Notes: a model not told the origin generated them from the sequence alone. DNA of 64,000 nucleotides from Leucobacter sp. Psy1 (GCF_020096995.1 NZ_CP083692.1:2480001-2544000); one strand, 5' to 3'; counted from the stretch's first letter, positions 43,887 through 53,268 are shown. Translations and numbers: made by a program.

Positions 43887-45953
43887 TCACGCGCGCGTGA
43901 GGATCCTGTCGGCGCTTGCCTCGGGGGTGAGATCGAGGCGACGCAGCAGCTGCGCGTTGAGGGCGACGACGACCGTGGAGGCCGACATGAGGATCGCGCC
44001 GATACTCATGGGCAGCACGAACCCGATGGGGGCGAGAATGCCCGCCGCCAAGGGCACGGACAGCAGGTTGTAGCCGGCCGCCCACCACAGGTTCTGCTGC
44101 ATCTTGCGGAACGCCGCCCGCGAGAGCTCGATGACAGACAGCACCGACCGCGGGTCTGAGCTCGCCAGAATCACTCCGGCGGATCCGATCGCCACGTCGG
44201 TGCCGGCGCCGATGGCGATGCCGACATCGGCCTGCGCCAGCGCCGGAGCATCGTTGACACCGTCGCCGACCATGGCGACCCGATGACCCTCCTCCTGGAG
44301 TTCCTTGACCTTGGCGGCCTTGTCCTCGGGTCGAACGCCGGCGAAGACCCGGTCGATGCCGAGTTCCCCGGCGACCGTGTCGGCGACGGCACGCGCGTCG
44401 CCGGTGATCATCACGACCTGCACCCCGCCAATGTGCAGGGCATCGACGGCGTCGCGGGATTCCGGCCGGATCTCGTCGGCCAGTCGCAGAGCGCCGATCA
44501 CGTCGCCGTCGGCGAGCACGTGGAGAATGATCGCGCCCTCGGCTCGCCACTGGTCTGTCGCCGGGAGCTCGCGGGCGGATCGCTGGTCGAGCAAGTACGG
44601 TCCGCCGACCTCGATCACCCGGGTATCGACCGTCGCTCTGACCCCCACCGCGGGGGATGAGGAGAAGTCGGTGGCTGTCGGGACGTCGAGGTCGCGATCT
44701 CGCGCCGCGCCGATGATGGCGCGGGCCAGCGGATGCTCGCTGTCGGCCTCTGCTGCCGCCGCCAATGCCAGGATCTGCTGCTCGTCGTACGAGCCCGTGG
44801 GTTCGATCGCGGTGACGGTCGGCTCGCCTCTGGTGAGGGTGCCGGTCTTGTCGAACAGCACGGCGTCGACGGTGCGCATCGATTCGAGCGCAAGGCGGTC
44901 CGTGATGAGCACACCTCCGCGGGCGGCGCGCTCGGTGGCGATGGAGACGACCAGCGGGATCGCGAGGCCCAGGGCGTGGGGGCAGGCGATGACCAGCACC
45001 GTGATGGTCCGCACGACCGCGTCATCGGGAAGTCCCACCGATGTCCACACGACGGCGGTGATCAGAGCCGCACCGAGGGCGAACCAGAACAGCCACGCGG
45101 CAGCGGTGTCGGCGACGCGCTGGGCGCGGGACGAGGACGCCTGGGCATCGGCGACGAGTTTCTGGATTCCGGCCAGTGCGGTGTCCTCACCGATCGCGGT
45201 GACCTCGACTCTGATCCCGGAGTCGGTGGCGATGGTGCCTGCGACTACCTGCGCGCCGACCTCGCGGCGGACGGTCTTCGATTCTCCGGTGACCATCGAC
45301 TCGTCCATCGAAGCCGCTCCGTCGATGATCCTGCCATCCGCCGGCACGGAACCACCGGGCCGGACGACCACGACATCGCCGACGACGAGACCGGCGGGAT
45401 CCACCTTCACGATCTCGCCGCCCTCGACTTTCTCGGCCTCGTCGGGGAGCAGCGCGGCCAGAGAGTCCAGGGCGGACGTGGTCTGGGCGAGGGATCGCAT
45501 CTCGATCCAGTGGCCCAGCAGCATGATGACCACCAGCAGAGCGAGCTCCCACCAGAAGTTCAACTCGTGATCCAGCAGGTGCAGGGTCGCACCCCAGGAC
45601 GCGAGGAATGCGACAGTGATCGCGAGTCCGATCAGCAGCATCATGCCGGGTTTCCTGGCGCGGATCTCGCTCAGCCCGCCGAGGAGGAATGGCCGGCCAC
45701 CCCAGAAATAGATGACGGTTCCCAGGATCGGCGATACCCACCAGACCCACTCCGCATCGGGCAGGTGATAGCCGACCAGGTGAGCGAACATGTCGTTGAA
45801 CCCGACCACTGGGACGGCCAGGACGAGCATGATCCAGAACAGCCGCCGGAACTGCCCGACGTGATCACCGTGCCCGCCGCCGTGCTGGTCATGGTGGTCA
45901 TGGTGGTCGTGACCTTCGCCATGCGAGGCGACGGACTCGCTCCGAGTGTTCAT
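43887..45953 (-). CDS. Heavy-metal P1B-type ATPase, CopB-like
   Basis: 688 residues from ATG 45953. The cytosolic N-terminus has no CxxC metal-binding domain but a His-rich stretch (residues 11-31, with runs such as HDHHDHHDQH). Eight membrane helices carry the ion-binding motif VIACPHALGLA, so CPH replaces the common CPC, which marks the P1B-3 (CopB) group. The actuator loop has MDESMVTGESK, the phosphorylation site is LFDKTGTLTRGEP, the nucleotide site includes SEHPLARAI, and the hinge is MVGDGVNDAPALAQADVG. It exports copper or silver ions. No metal-responsive regulator or chaperone is next to it. Confidence 0.94.
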   Translation of the reverse strand: MNTRSESVASHGEGHDHHDHHDQHGGGHGDHVGQFRRLFWIMLVLAVPVVGFNDMFAHLVGYHLPDAEWVWWVSPILGTVIYFWGGRPFLLGGLSEIRARKPGMMLLIGLAITVAFLASWGATLHLLDHELNFWWELALLVVIMLLGHWIEMRSLAQTTSALDSLAALLPDEAEKVEGGEIVKVDPAGLVVGDVVVVRPGGSVPADGRIIDGAASMDESMVTGESKTVRREVGAQVVAGTIATDSGIRVEVTAIGEDTALAGIQKLVADAQASSSRAQRVADTAAAWLFWFALGAALITAVVWTSVGLPDDAVVRTITVLVIACPHALGLAIPLVVSIATERAARGGVLITDRLALESMRTVDAVLFDKTGTLTRGEPTVTAIEPTGSYDEQQILALAAAAEADSEHPLARAIIGAARDRDLDVPTATDFSSSPAVGVRATVDTRVIEVGGPYLLDQRSARELPATDQWRAEGAIILHVLADGDVIGALRLADEIRPESRDAVDALHIGGVQVVMITGDARAVADTVAGELGIDRVFAGVRPEDKAAKVKELQEEGHRVAMVGDGVNDAPALAQADVGIAIGAGTDVAIGSAGVILASSDPRSVLSVIELSRAAFRKMQQNLWWAAGYNLLSVPLAAGILAPIGFVLPMSIGAILMSASTVVVALNAQLLRRLDLTPEASADRILTRA

Positions 45954-45960
45954 AGTTCGG

Positions 45961-45966
45961 ACGCTA
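45961..45966 (-). promoter_or_regulatory. -10 element of a predicted leaderless promoter (copB-like gene), overlapping a stop codon
   Basis: TAGCGT on the minus strand ends 7 nt before ATG 45953. Its first three bases are the TAG stop codon of the ABC-F gene. Confidence 0.5.
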
Positions 45967-47769
45967 CTCCACCTGCTCGGAAAGCTCCATCCACCGTTCT
46001 TCGAGCGACGCGACCTCATCCTCGAGCGCCGTGATCTTCACCATCTCGGCATTCAACAGCTGAAAGTCGGTCTGGTCGAGATCGGCGAGGCCGTCGCGCG
46101 ACCGCACGATATCCGCCTGCAGCTTCTCCATCTTCCGCTCGATGGCGGAGAGCTCCTTCTGCGCCGCGCGGAGCTCAGCACCCGACAGCGCGGGATTCGT
46201 GGCCGGGGACGAGGCGGATCCCCCACTGCCCTTCGGCGCGGTCCCACCCTGATCCTGCGCCGCGCGCAGCTTCAGGTACTCATCCACTCCGCCTGGCAGG
46301 TGCCGCAGATGACGATCCAGGATCGCGTACTGCTGATCGGTGACGCGCTCGAGGAAGTACCGGTCGTGCGACACCACGATGAGGGTGCCCGGCCACGAGT
46401 CGAGCAGATCTTCCATCGCGGCGAGCATGTCGGTGTCGAGGTCGTTCGTCGGCTCGTCGAGGATCAGCACGTTCGGCTGATCGAGCAGGATCAGGAGCAG
46501 CTGGAGGCGCCGCTTCTGACCCCCCGAGAGATCCTTCACCGGGGTCGACAGCTGCGCGCTCGAGAACCCCATGCGTTCGAGCAACTGCGACGGCGTGAGC
46601 TCCTGCGCCTTGGATCCGGCGCCGACCGTGAAACTGGTGCGGAGTCGCCCGATGACGACGCGAACCGGTTCGTTCAGGTGTTCTTCGAGCTCGTCGAGCC
46701 GCTGCGTAAGGGTCGCCACCTTGACCGTCTTGCCGCGCTTCACTCGCCCGCTCGTGGGCTCGACGGTGCCTGCGATCAGTCCGAGTAGCGTCGACTTCCC
46801 CGCCCCGTTGACGCCGAGGATGCCGGTGCGCTCACCGGGAGCGAGGAGCCATTCGACGTCCTCGAGAATCGTCCGGTCCCCATAGGCGACACCGGCGTCG
46901 AGCAGATTCACGACCTCCTTGCCGAGTCGCTGCACGGCCATCGACTGCAGCGAGACCTTGTCGCGCACCTCGGGCACGTCGGCGATGAGTTCGTTGGCGG
47001 CATCAATTCGGAACTTCGGTTTCGACGTGCGAGCCGGGGCTCCGCGACGCAACCACGCGAGCTCCTTGCGCGCGAGGTTCTGCCGCTTCTGCTCGATCGA
47101 CGCGGCCTGACGGTCGCGCTCGACGCGCTGCAGAATGTACGCCGCGTACCCGCCTTCGAACGGTTCGACGATCCGATCGTGGACCTCCCACGTGGCGTTG
47201 CACACCTCGTCGAGGAACCAGCGGTCGTGCGTCACGACGAGCAGGGCGCCCTGGTTCGCGGCCCAGCGCCGCTTCAGGTGCTCTGCGAGCCACGAGATCG
47301 CCTCGACGTCCAGGTGGTTGGTCGGCTCGTCGAGCGCGAGAATGTCCCAGTCCCCCACGAGCAGGCGGGCGAGCGCGACGCGTCGCCGCTGGCCACCGGA
47401 GAGCGCGTCGACCGGAGCATCCCACGGCAGGTCGGCGATGAGCCCCTCGATGACGTCCCTTGCACGCGGATCACTCGCCCACTCGTGCTCGGCGGCATCG
47501 CCGACGACCGCGCTCCCGACCGTCTCATCGGTCACGAAGACGTCGGCCTGGTCGAGCACGCCGATCGTCGTGCCGCCGCGGACGGTCACACGACCACCGT
47601 CTGGATCACGCCGCCCGGCGAGCATCATCAGCAGACTCGACTTGCCATCGCCATTGCGTCCGACAATGCCGATCCGATCGCCTTCTGCGACACCGATCGT
47701 CACGGAGTCGAACACGACTTTCGTCGGAACCTCGAGGTGGAGGGCCTCGGCCCCCAGAAGATGCGCCAT
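45964..47769 (-). CDS. ABC-F family ATPase, Uup-like
   Basis: 601 residues with two ABC domains and no membrane part. Domain 1: GRNGDGKSSLLMMLAG, LSGGQRRRVALARLL, LALDEPTNHLDVEAI. Domain 2: GVNGAGKSTLLGLIAG, LSGGQKRRLQLLLIL, LILDEPTNDLDTDML. The linker between them is rich in basic residues (AWLRRGAPARTSKPKF). The last 90 residues form a predicted coiled coil (LRAAQKELSAIERKMEKLQ), as in Uup. ABC-F proteins work on the ribosome, in translation control or antibiotic protection. GGGAG lies 4 nt before the ATG, so a normal leadered start is likely. Confidence 0.92.
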   Translation of the reverse strand: MAHLLGAEALHLEVPTKVVFDSVTIGVAEGDRIGIVGRNGDGKSSLLMMLAGRRDPDGGRVTVRGGTTIGVLDQADVFVTDETVGSAVVGDAAEHEWASDPRARDVIEGLIADLPWDAPVDALSGGQRRRVALARLLVGDWDILALDEPTNHLDVEAISWLAEHLKRRWAANQGALLVVTHDRWFLDEVCNATWEVHDRIVEPFEGGYAAYILQRVERDRQAASIEQKRQNLARKELAWLRRGAPARTSKPKFRIDAANELIADVPEVRDKVSLQSMAVQRLGKEVVNLLDAGVAYGDRTILEDVEWLLAPGERTGILGVNGAGKSTLLGLIAGTVEPTSGRVKRGKTVKVATLTQRLDELEEHLNEPVRVVIGRLRTSFTVGAGSKAQELTPSQLLERMGFSSAQLSTPVKDLSGGQKRRLQLLLILLDQPNVLILDEPTNDLDTDMLAAMEDLLDSWPGTLIVVSHDRYFLERVTDQQYAILDRHLRHLPGGVDEYLKLRAAQDQGGTAPKGSGGSASSPATNPALSGAELRAAQKELSAIERKMEKLQADIVRSRDGLADLDQTDFQLLNAEMVKITALEDEVASLEERWMELSEQVE

Positions 47770-47868
47770 AAGACTCCCAGCCTATCGGCTGGACTTCGCC
47801 GCTGGCCGGGAGCACTCGATAGGCTCGAGGGACGCCCGCACGATCGATTCGAGGAGTCGACTCCCACC

Positions 47869-48312
47869 ATGACACGACCGCCCGGCCTCCGCGTCCTGCG
47901 CACGCTCGCGCTCGTGAGCGGCGTCACCGCCGCGATCGCTCTCACCGGGTGCAGCTCGATGGTCCCCGAAGAGGAGACGCCCGTGGCGGTCTCCGTGCCC
48001 GACACGGCGATCGGTGAGCGCACCCAGTGGGTTGTCGACATCCTGAACGCCGACGACGACACGACCGAGGACGAGTGGGAAGCAGCGCTGCACCCGAACT
48101 TCCTGGAAGAGGTGCCCGCCTCGGAGTTCGTCGCGATCGTGAACGACAACGTGCGCCCCGCGAAACCGTTCACGGTCACCGACTACGAAGCCGGCGAGAC
48201 TCAGTCGGTCACCCGCCTCGAGAGCTCCGACACCGACCCGTTCGACATGCAGATCAGCATCGACGGTCAGGGGCAGATCACCGGTCTCTACTTCCTCGCT
48301 CCAGAAGAGTAA
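47869..48312 (+). CDS. Lipoprotein with a stand-alone LpqF/ORF12-like N-terminal domain
   Basis: 147 residues with a lipobox: hydrophobic LALVSGVTAAIALTG before Cys28. The mature part TQWVVDILNADDDTTEDEWEAALHPNFLEEVPASEFVAIVN, then a beta-rich tail ending QITGLYFLAPEE, resembles the NTF2/steroid-isomerase-like N-terminal domain of LpqF and clavam ORF12 proteins, where it precedes a beta-lactamase-like domain. No such domain is present here. The resemblance is from memory of the family pattern, so it is tentative. It is anchored outside the membrane. GAGGAG lies 12 nt before the ATG. It is divergent from the ABC-F gene. Confidence 0.78.
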   Translation: MTRPPGLRVLRTLALVSGVTAAIALTGCSSMVPEEETPVAVSVPDTAIGERTQWVVDILNADDDTTEDEWEAALHPNFLEEVPASEFVAIVNDNVRPAKPFTVTDYEAGETQSVTRLESSDTDPFDMQISIDGQGQITGLYFLAPEE

Positions 48313-48320
48313 GCGGGGCC

Positions 48321-49256
48321 TCAGGCTTCGATGACGCGCGCCCCCGGCACCGGGCCGGTGGCAGTGAGCGAGCGCACGCCCGCGCGGGTGAGCACCCGCT
48401 GGAGCTCGGCCGCCGACTGCGTGTCCTGAGCGAGGAAGGCGACGGTCGGCCCGGATCCTGAGACGATGCCCGCGAGCGCGCCGCGCTGCTCGCCCAGCTC
48501 CATGACCTCGAGCAGATTCGGGGCGAGCTTCACGGCTGCGGCCTGCAGATCGTTGTGCATCGCGTTCGCCAGCGACTTCGGGTCGCCCATGCGCACCGCC
48601 TGCAGCACCGCAGTGTCGACCTTCACCGGCTCCGGCGGGGGCGCGAGTTCGGCGGGGTGCTCGTCGCGGTGCCGATCGAGCGCCGAGTAGACGGTGGGAG
48701 TGCTGAGGCCGGCATCGGGGAGCGCGAGCACCCAGTGGAACGTGCCCTTCGCGAGGGCGTGACTGAGCTCGTCGCCTCGACCGGTACCGACGGCGGTACC
48801 ACCTTCAAGCGCGAACGGCACGTCGGCGCCGAGCTGCGCGGCCAGGGGCAGCAGCCCGGTGCGCCCGAGTCCCGTCCCCCACAGTTCATCGCACGCGAGC
48901 AGCGTGGCGGCGGCGTCGGCCGAGCCACCTCCCATACCCCCGGCGATCGGCACGTGCTTGACGATCGAGAGCGCGACGCCACCGGTGTGACCGGTCTGCT
49001 CCTGGAGCAGCGCGGCCGCGCGGATGGCGAGATTGGAGTCGTCGGTGGGCAGCGCGCTGGTATCGATGGGGCCGGAGAAGCGCACGCTGAATCCCTCGGC
49101 GGGAACGGCGGTGACCTCCTCGTAGAGGGACACCGCCTGGTAGAGGGAGGCGACGCTGTGATAGCCGTCGTGCTGCAGCGCTCCGACCCGGAAGAAGACG
49201 TTGACCTTGCCCGGTGCGCGTACCGTGACCGATCGGCGTGACTGCGTCGACTCCAT
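48321..49256 (-). CDS. ispE: 4-diphosphocytidyl-2-C-methyl-D-erythritol kinase
   Basis: 311 residues from ATG 49256, chosen because TAGCGT ends 7 nt upstream; GTG 49265 is the alternative. GHMP-kinase motifs: [14 protein letters not shown] with the catalytic Lys, the ATP loop [18 protein letters not shown], and the C-terminal [18 protein letters not shown]. It phosphorylates CDP-ME in the MEP pathway for isoprenoids (menaquinone, undecaprenol). It follows rsmA with a gap of about 10 nt, the common actinobacterial arrangement. Confidence 0.95.
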   Translation of the reverse strand: MESTQSRRSVTVRAPGKVNVFFRVGALQHDGYHSVASLYQAVSLYEEVTAVPAEGFSVRFSGPIDTSALPTDDSNLAIRAAALLQEQTGHTGGVALSIVKHVPIAGGMGGGSADAAATLLACDELWGTGLGRTGLLPLAAQLGADVPFALEGGTAVGTGRGDELSHALAKGTFHWVLALPDAGLSTPTVYSALDRHRDEHPAELAPPPEPVKVDTAVLQAVRMGDPKSLANAMHNDLQAAAVKLAPNLLEVMELGEQRGALAGIVSGSGPTVAFLAQDTQSAAELQRVLTRAGVRSLTATGPVPGARVIEA

Positions 49257-49263
49257 ACCTCTC

Positions 49264-49269
49264 ACGCTA
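49264..49269 (-). promoter_or_regulatory. -10 element of a predicted leaderless promoter (ispE), overlapping a stop codon
   Basis: TAGCGT on the minus strand ends 7 nt before ATG 49256. Its first three bases are the TAG stop codon of rsmA, giving the same geometry as at the copB-like gene. Confidence 0.5.
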
Positions 49270-50247
49270 CCGCAGTCGCCTGTGGTCGGTGGCGGGAGGC
49301 GCGTCTGTGACGGCGGACGACGGGCTCGATCCGTCGGCTGCGGGAGCCGCCGCGGACCCTTCCACGGGAGCTGCGGCGAGCGCAGCGCGGGCGATGGCGA
49401 GGTAGTCGTCGATGGCCAGCTGTTCGGCTCGTGCGGTGGGGTCGACGCCTGCGGCTTCGCAGAGTGCGATCACGCGTTGCGCGGGGCCGAGCACGGTCTG
49501 CAGCGCCTGCCGCAGCATTTTGCGGCGCTGAGCGAAGGCCGCGTTCACGAGCGCGAAGGTCTCACCGCGTTCGGCGTGACTGCCGAGTGCGGTGCTGCGC
49601 CGCGCGAAGGAGACGAGCACCGAGTCGACGCCTGGCACCGGCCAGAAGATCCGTCGGCTGACGTTGCCGGCGATCCGCCAGTCCCCGTACCAGGCGGCTT
49701 TGGCGCTGGGGGAACCGTACTCCTTGGAGCCCGGCCCGGCGGCGATGCGGTAGCCGACCTCGGCCTGCACCATGACGAGGCCGCTGCGGAGGGTCGGGAT
49801 GAGTTCGAGCAGGTGCATGAGGATCGGCACCGAGACGTTGTACGGGAGGTTCGCGACGAGCACTTCGGGCCGCTCGGGGGCGGCGTCCAGGTGCTCCGCG
49901 GTGAGCTCGAGAGCGTCGGAGTGGACGACGCGGAGCGCGCCGGTGTCGGGGCCGGCCTCCGCCAGCTCGGGCTGCATGGCGAGGGCGGTGCGTGGCAGTT
50001 CGGCGGCGAGGCGCGCGTCGATCTCGACGGCGGTCACGTGGGCGCCGGCCTCGGTGAGACCGAGCGTGAGCGACCCGAGGCCGGGGCCGATCTCGATGAC
50101 GCGGTCGCCGCGCTCGACACCCGCAGCCCGCACGATCTTGCGCACCGTGTTCGGGTCGATGACGAAGTTCTGTCCGAGCTTCTTCGTCGGCGTCACGTCG
50201 AGTCGCGCGGCGAGCTCCCGCACCTCGGCCGGTCCGAGCAGACTCAC
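49267..50247 (-). CDS. rsmA: 16S rRNA (adenine1518-N6/adenine1519-N6)-dimethyltransferase
   Basis: 326 residues from GTG 50247, overlapping the tatD stop as GTGA. SAM motifs: [33 protein letters not shown], and the catalytic [16 protein letters not shown] (NLPY). The C-terminal helical domain includes [16 protein letters not shown] disordered Ala/Pro/Ser tail follows. It dimethylates two adenosines in helix 45 late in 30S assembly (also called KsgA). Confidence 0.96.
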   Translation of the reverse strand: MSLLGPAEVRELAARLDVTPTKKLGQNFVIDPNTVRKIVRAAGVERGDRVIEIGPGLGSLTLGLTEAGAHVTAVEIDARLAAELPRTALAMQPELAEAGPDTGALRVVHSDALELTAEHLDAAPERPEVLVANLPYNVSVPILMHLLELIPTLRSGLVMVQAEVGYRIAAGPGSKEYGSPSAKAAWYGDWRIAGNVSRRIFWPVPGVDSVLVSFARRSTALGSHAERGETFALVNAAFAQRRKMLRQALQTVLGPAQRVIALCEAAGVDPTARAEQLAIDDYLAIARAALAAAPVEGSAAAPAADGSSPSSAVTDAPPATDHRRLR

Positions 50248-51155
50248 CCCTCCGGCTCCATGCCGAGCAGCCAGGGCCCGTATACGTGCTCGGTGTTCCG
50301 CGCGAGGCGCGTGCAGACCTCGTCGAGCGGCTGGTCGAGCACCTCGGCGATGCGCCGCACCGTGTGGGGCATGAGGTACGGGGCGTTCGGCCGCCCACGG
50401 AACGGTTCCGGTGTCAGGAAGGGTGCGTCGGTCTCCACCAGCACCCGGTCGGGCGACGTGATGGCGAGCGCCTCGCGCAGAGCCGGCGCGTTCTTGAACG
50501 TCACGGTGCCGGCGAAGGACAAGTACCAGCCGCGGTCCGCGCAGATTCTCGCGAGCCCCACATCACCGGAGAAGCAGTGGAAGACGGTGCGCTCAGGGGC
50601 GCCGACGCGGAGGAGCGTGGAGACGACGTCGTCGTGGGCGTCGCGGTCGTGGATCTGCAGCGCGAGACCGTGCGCCTTCGCGATCTCGATGTGCGCCTCG
50701 AAGGATTCCATCTGGTCTTCGCGACCGTCCTCACCGGTGCGGAAGTAGTCGAGCCCGGTCTCCCCGATGGCGCGCACGCGCGGTTCGGCAGCGAGGCGTG
50801 CGATCTCCGAGAGATGCTCGCTCAGGAGCCCCTGCGCACCGAGACGCGGTGCTTCGTTGGGGTGCAGCGCGACCGCGGCGAGGACGCGGGAATCGGCGGC
50901 GGCCAGCTGCGCACCCCACCGGCTGGTCTCGAGGTCGGTACCGACCTGGACGACTCCGTGCACGCCGACGGCGGAGGCGCGGTCGAGGGACTCAGCCGGG
51001 TCGAGCACGTCGACGCCGTCCTCGAACTCCAGGTGGGTGTGGTTGTCGTACAGGGGCACCGGAAGCGGTTCGGGCAGCGGCGGGCGACTCGGATCGCCGC
51101 GCTCGCCATCGCGCGAGCGCTTCCGGAGGCCTCCCGCGGGAGCGTCGGGCGTCAC
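50244..51155 (-). CDS. tatD: TatD-family metal-dependent hydrolase
   Basis: 303 residues from GTG 51155, overlapping the metG stop as GTGA. The metal-binding start is YDNHTHLEFEDGV (HxH), then AIGETGLDYFRTGED, LQIHDRDAHDDVV (His), TVFHCFSGD (His) and VLVETDAPFLTP (Asp). These are the TIM-barrel nuclease ligands. TatD proteins are DNases or exonucleases thought to act in DNA repair or quality control. The first 35 residues are a variable Arg/Pro-rich lead. Confidence 0.95.
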   Translation of the reverse strand: MTPDAPAGGLRKRSRDGERGDPSRPPLPEPLPVPLYDNHTHLEFEDGVDVLDPAESLDRASAVGVHGVVQVGTDLETSRWGAQLAAADSRVLAAVALHPNEAPRLGAQGLLSEHLSEIARLAAEPRVRAIGETGLDYFRTGEDGREDQMESFEAHIEIAKAHGLALQIHDRDAHDDVVSTLLRVGAPERTVFHCFSGDVGLARICADRGWYLSFAGTVTFKNAPALREALAITSPDRVLVETDAPFLTPEPFRGRPNAPYLMPHTVRRIAEVLDQPLDEVCTRLARNTEHVYGPWLLGMEPEG

Positions 51156-52744
51156 GAGCCTGCGCCCTCGCTGTCGATCCGCGGGAAGAGCACCGCGAGC
51201 TTCTGCTGCTCCGTGCCGGCCGCGAGCCGGCCCCAGGTGCCTGCCTCGCGCAGCGGCTGCTGGTCGAGTGCGCCGAGCGTCTCCTCGGCGCCGAGCGCCG
51301 TCCAGAGCTTCGCGGTTGCTTCCGGGATGACGGGAGAAAGCAGTTCGGCGAGCACGCGAAGTCCCTCGGTGACGGTGTAGAGCACCGTGCCGAGGCGGTC
51401 GCGCTGCTCCGGATCCTTCGCGAGGACCCACGGCTGCTGTTCGGTGATGTAGCCGTTGAGCGCGTCGACGAGCTCCCAGATGGAGGCGATGGCCTCGTGA
51501 ATGGCGAGCGCCTCGATCCGCTCGTCCGCCCGCTCCGCGACCGTCGCGGCGAGATCGCGGATCGCCGCCTCAGCCTCGGTGTCGGCGATCGTTGACTCCT
51601 CCGGCACCCGGCCGTCGAAGTACTTGGCGTTCATCGCGAGGAGGCGGCTGGCGAGATTGCCGAAGCCGTTCGCGAGCTCCGCCTGGTACCGGGCGGCGAG
51701 ATCCTCCCAGCTGAAGGACCCGTCCTGGCCGAAGGAGACCGCGCGCATGAAGTAGTAGCGGAACGCGTCGGACCCGAAGGTGTCGGTGATCTCGTTCGGC
51801 GCGATGCCGGTGAGCTTCGACTTCGACATCTTCTCACCGCCGACGAGCAGCCAACCGTGCGCGAACACCTGGTGGGGAACCTCGACCCCCGCTGCCATGA
51901 GCATCGCGGGCCAGATCACGGCGTGGAAGCGAAGGATGTCCTTGCCGACGATGTGCGTGGCAGGCCAGCGGCGATCGAACTGCTCGGGATCGTTGCCGTA
52001 CCCGATCGCAGTCGCATAGTTGAGCAGCGCGTCGAACCACACGTAGGTGACGTGCGAGTCGTCCCACGGGATTGGAATACCCCAGTCGAACGAGGTGCGC
52101 GAGATCGACAGATCGTCGAGTCCCTGCTGCACGAACGCGATGACCTCGTTGCGCGCACTCGCGGGCTGGATGAAGTCGGGCCGCTCCTCGTAGAGCTTCA
52201 GCAGGCGCTCCGCGAACGCGCTCATCTTGAAGAAGTAGTTCTTCTCCTGCAGCAGCTCGAGCGGCTTCGAGTGGATGGCGCAGACTTTCTGCCCCTCGAA
52301 CGCACCCTCGCCGTCGACGATCTCGCTCTTGGGCTTGAACTCCTCGCAACCCACGCAGTACAGCGCTTCGAACTCGCCCGCGTAGATGTGCCCCGCATCA
52401 TAGAGATCCTGCAAGAAATCGGCGACGCCGCGCTCGTGCCGCTCATCGGTCGTGCGGATGAAGTCGTCGTTGGAGATGTCGATGAGGTCGAGCAGCGGCT
52501 TCCACTCGGACTCGACGAGTCGGTCGGCCCACTCCTTCGGGTGGGCGCCGTTCGCCGTCGCGGTGCGGAGGATCTTCTGGCCGTGCTCGTCGGTCCCCGT
52601 CAGAAACCAGGTATCGTCGCCCGACTGCCGGTGCCACCGCGCCAGGACATCTGCGGCGACCTCCGTGTACGCGTGCCCGATGTGCGGGGCATCGTTGACG
52701 TAGAAGATCGGGGTCGTGATGAAGAACGAGGAGCGCTGGGGCAT
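51152..52744 (-). CDS. metG: Methionine--tRNA ligase
   Basis: 530 residues from ATG 52744. TAGAAT ends 7 nt upstream, which favours this codon over ATG 52753. Class I motifs: ITTPIFYVNDAPHIGHAYTEV (HIGH) and LVGGEKMSKSKLTG (KMSKS). The connective domain has one zinc-knuckle-like set, YCVGCEEF and KVCAIHSKP, in which the last Cys is replaced by His. The tRNA anticodon helices follow. The C-terminal tRNA-binding domain of E. coli MetG is absent, as in most actinobacteria. It leads the metG-tatD-rsmA operon, joined by two 4-nt overlaps. Confidence 0.96.
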   Translation of the reverse strand: MPQRSSFFITTPIFYVNDAPHIGHAYTEVAADVLARWHRQSGDDTWFLTGTDEHGQKILRTATANGAHPKEWADRLVESEWKPLLDLIDISNDDFIRTTDERHERGVADFLQDLYDAGHIYAGEFEALYCVGCEEFKPKSEIVDGEGAFEGQKVCAIHSKPLELLQEKNYFFKMSAFAERLLKLYEERPDFIQPASARNEVIAFVQQGLDDLSISRTSFDWGIPIPWDDSHVTYVWFDALLNYATAIGYGNDPEQFDRRWPATHIVGKDILRFHAVIWPAMLMAAGVEVPHQVFAHGWLLVGGEKMSKSKLTGIAPNEITDTFGSDAFRYYFMRAVSFGQDGSFSWEDLAARYQAELANGFGNLASRLLAMNAKYFDGRVPEESTIADTEAEAAIRDLAATVAERADERIEALAIHEAIASIWELVDALNGYITEQQPWVLAKDPEQRDRLGTVLYTVTEGLRVLAELLSPVIPEATAKLWTALGAEETLGALDQQPLREAGTWGRLAAGTEQQKLAVLFPRIDSEGAGS

Positions 52745-52751
52745 GGGTTCC

Positions 52752-52757
52752 ATTCTA
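52752..52757 (-). promoter_or_regulatory. -10 element of a predicted leaderless promoter (metG)
   Basis: TAGAAT on the minus strand ends 7 nt before ATG 52744, the same hexamer and spacing as in front of the aminotransferase gene at 53319. Confidence 0.5.
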
Positions 52758-52788
52758 TCGCCAGCCGAGCCGTCGCTCAGCATCGGGC

Positions 52789-53262
52789 TCACTCCCCTGC
52801 GACGACGATCTCGGGCTCGTGCCTGACCGGGAAGTTGACGGAGTTCGCGATGAAGCAGTGCTCGCGGGCTTCGACGTGCGCCTGGCGCGCGGCGTCGACC
52901 ATGCCGGGCTCAGCGACGGTGACCCTGGGTCGCAGCACGACCTCGGCGAACGCGCCTCCGAGCCCTGCGACGCGCAGCGTCCCCACCGCATCGTCCGAGT
53001 ACGCCGTCACGACGACGCCCCCCCTGACCGCCATGTGGAGATAGGAGAGCATGTGGCACTCGGCGAGCGCCGCGACGAGCAGCTCCTCGGGGTTCCAGCG
53101 GTCTCGGTCACCGTGGAAGACACGGGCCGCCGATCCTTCGAGCTCGGTCTTCTGCGGAGCGCGGATCACCAACTGCCGCCCGTAGTCCCGGTACCCGCTC
53201 GTTCCAGTTCCGCGATTCCCGCGCCACTCGACGCTGACCTCGAACTCGTGTGTGTCGCGCAT
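52789..53262 (-). CDS. OsmC-family peroxide/organic hydroperoxide resistance protein
   Basis: 157 residues. The two reactive cysteines of OsmC/Ohr proteins are present: Cys69 in LAECHMLSYLHMA and Cys136 in AREHCFIANSVNFPV. The start FEVSVEWRGNRGTGT and the block GDRDRWNPEELLVAALAECH place it in the YhfA/OsmC-like group rather than true Ohr. It reduces organic hydroperoxides with dithiol donors. TAGCGT ends 6 nt before the ATG, suggesting a leaderless transcript. It is divergent from the aminotransferase gene, with a 56-bp gap that must hold both promoters. Confidence 0.93.
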   Translation of the reverse strand: MRDTHEFEVSVEWRGNRGTGTSGYRDYGRQLVIRAPQKTELEGSAARVFHGDRDRWNPEELLVAALAECHMLSYLHMAVRGGVVVTAYSDDAVGTLRVAGLGGAFAEVVLRPRVTVAEPGMVDAARQAHVEAREHCFIANSVNFPVRHEPEIVVAGE

Positions 53263-53268
53263 GCGCCC

